The notes under the pieces are model-generated. The model did not search any database. It worked only from the letters and a program-made list of their open reading frames with translations, and was not told the DNA's origin. The translations under genes and the position numbers were made by a program. This document shows, one piece after another, positions 62,968 through 64,000 of a DNA stretch of 64,000 bases; positions within the stretch are counted from its first letter, which is position 1; each line of letters begins with the position of its first letter. Source of the DNA: Ditibartonella choladocola (GTDB lineage Bacteria; Pseudomonadota; Alphaproteobacteria; Rhizobiales; Rhizobiaceae); the NCBI RefSeq assembly GCF_002007565.1, contig NZ_CP015625.1:558001-622000 (forward strand), given 5' to 3'.

Positions 62968-63384
62968 AATTACTCTCCAAAAACTATCAACAAGCTCCAA
63001 TCTTCATGATTTTTCTTGTTCCGTTTCGAGCTTCTCATAAGCCTATTTGGCATCATATTCTATTTTACGGAAAAAAGCAAGAATTCTTAGTAATTCCCGT
63101 TTTTATGAAGAAATAAAAGAATCAAATGCGGTCGATCAGCAATAAGCCAATCCCCTGTTGCTAAATGACAATACAAACCGTTAAAAATTGTATTCATTTA
63201 ACCAGGATATTATATCGTGCTTTATCTTGCTATTCAAAACAATTTTTCCCGATCTATTATAGGCGAATATCTTAACGCTATTGTTCGTATATTTAGATTT
63301 GCCCGTATAATGATTATTTTAGTCGCCCCGAATATGTTTTGAAAATTGATGTCGAGACGGCAGTAAACCGGTTTGCGACCATTA
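62968..63384. other. spacer between two minus-strand genes
   Basis: About 417 nt without a credible gene, between the stop of purU and the start of the acidic protein. AT-rich; it presumably includes the promoter of the acidic protein. No hairpin with a T-run is evident. Confidence 0.4.
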
Positions 63385-64000
63385 TCACCCCATACGTTCG
63401 GAAGCATAACTTCCAGGAGTGGCCGGAAATACGACGGTGCGATTGTCGTTGATGAAAACACGATGATGGATATGTGCGTGAATTGCCCGTGCTAAAACTT
63501 GAGCTTCGACATCTCTACCAAGTGCAACATAATCGTCGGCATTCTGTGCATGTGTGACACGAACAATATCCTGCTCGATTATCGGTCCTTCATCAAGATC
63601 GGCTGTTACGTAATGTGCGGTTGCACCGATTATCTTTACACCGCGTTGAAAGGCTTGCTTATAGGGATTAGCGCCTTTGAAACTCGGTAAAAAAGAATGG
63701 TGAATGTTGATAATCTGTCCGGACATTTCTTTGCATAAGCGATCTGACAGGATTTGCATGTAACGGGCAAGCACCACCAATTCGGTATGTGTTTCGGTGA
63801 TGATTTCAAACAGGCGATCTTCGGATTCCTGTTTGCGGTCTTTGTGGACAGGAATATGGTAAAAAGGCAGGTCATTATTGACAACCAATTTCTGGTAATC
63901 AAGATGGTTGGAAATGACCCCGACGATGTCAACCGGCAGCGCACCTATTCTCCAACGGTAAAGCAAGTCGTTCAGACAATGTCCGAACTTGGAAACCATG
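63385..64000 (-). CDS. purU: formyltetrahydrofolate deformylase, C-terminal part (runs off the edge)
   Basis: PurU hydrolyses 10-formyl-THF to formate and THF. Here the catalytic domain is seen: MVSKFGHCLNDLLYRW, the formate/THF site motif QIINIHHSFLPSFKGANPYKQAFQRG (catalytic His), DLDEGPIIEQD (catalytic Asp) and a normal C-terminus. About 85 N-terminal residues (the ACT domain) lie beyond the window, so the Met at the edge is internal. With fdhD at 12857 it hints at formate metabolism in this organism. Confidence 0.93.
   Translation of the reverse strand, partial: MVSKFGHCLNDLLYRWRIGALPVDIVGVISNHLDYQKLVVNNDLPFYHIPVHKDRKQESEDRLFEIITETHTELVVLARYMQILSDRLCKEMSGQIINIHHSFLPSFKGANPYKQAFQRGVKIIGATAHYVTADLDEGPIIEQDIVRVTHAQNADDYVALGRDVEAQVLARAIHAHIHHRVFINDNRTVVFPATPGSYASERMG

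Noticed and set aside
1..64000. tRNA or rRNA genes
   Set aside because: I saw no cloverleaf with a GGTTCGA-type T-loop and CCA-like end, nor rRNA sequence; a tRNAscan run would be decisive.

Overview
This window is chromosomal DNA of an alphaproteobacterium of the order Hyphomicrobiales (Rhizobiales). The flagellar gene order (flhB-fliG-fliN-fliM-motA facing DUF1217-flgF-fliI-flgBC-fliE-flgG-flgA-flgI-motE-flgH-fliL-fliP-flagellins-fliF-motBC-fliK-ftcR-flgEKL-flaF-flbT-flgD-fliQ) and the rhizobial-type proteins MotC, MotE, FtcR, FlaF and FlbT support this. Moderate GC, compact genes, a full flagellar locus and no chemotaxis genes in view suggest a flagellated Bartonellaceae member, perhaps a bee-gut Bartonella apis-type organism. 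That family-level placement is inference.

Layout. Positions 1-7332 (minus strand) hold housekeeping genes: glnD-murJ-trpS, then an HWE histidine kinase and a universal stress protein. Positions 7535-13708 hold a HAD hydrolase, ribF, a MipA/OmpV outer-membrane protein, an FMN reductase, two small membrane proteins, a DUF442/TIGR01244 protein and fdhD. From 13800 to about 61255 nearly everything is flagellar: flhA, fliR, a FliJ-like protein, flgJ (rod chaperone only), flgN and a FliL-like protein; then minus-strand flhB, fliG, fliN, a coiled-coil membrane protein, fliM and motA; then the long plus-strand rod/ring/export block; then six tandem flagellin genes (37443-45754); then fliF through fliQ. 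The window ends with an unrecognised acidic protein and the C-terminal two thirds of PurU.

The most interesting part is the flagellin array. Each of six near-identical flagellin genes has its own sigma70-like promoter at fixed geometry, its own 120-nt leader, a 3' hairpin and its own terminator. The leader can fold into a multi-stem RNA. The last stem pairs with the Shine-Dalgarno region, and one base pair in it appears as C-G, U-A and U-G in different copies. FlaF and FlbT are encoded 14 kb downstream, and FlbT is known in Caulobacter to control flagellin mRNA through its 5' UTR, so these leaders are the obvious target. The flagellin ends are homogenised while the centre is variable and mosaic.

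Other notable features are in-frame tandem repeats in FlgI (signal peptide) and FliK (ruler region), a 62-codon FlgC-tail-like ORF between flgC and fliE, a 34-bp tandem repeat upstream of fliF, and a 30-residue membrane peptide missed by length cut-offs.
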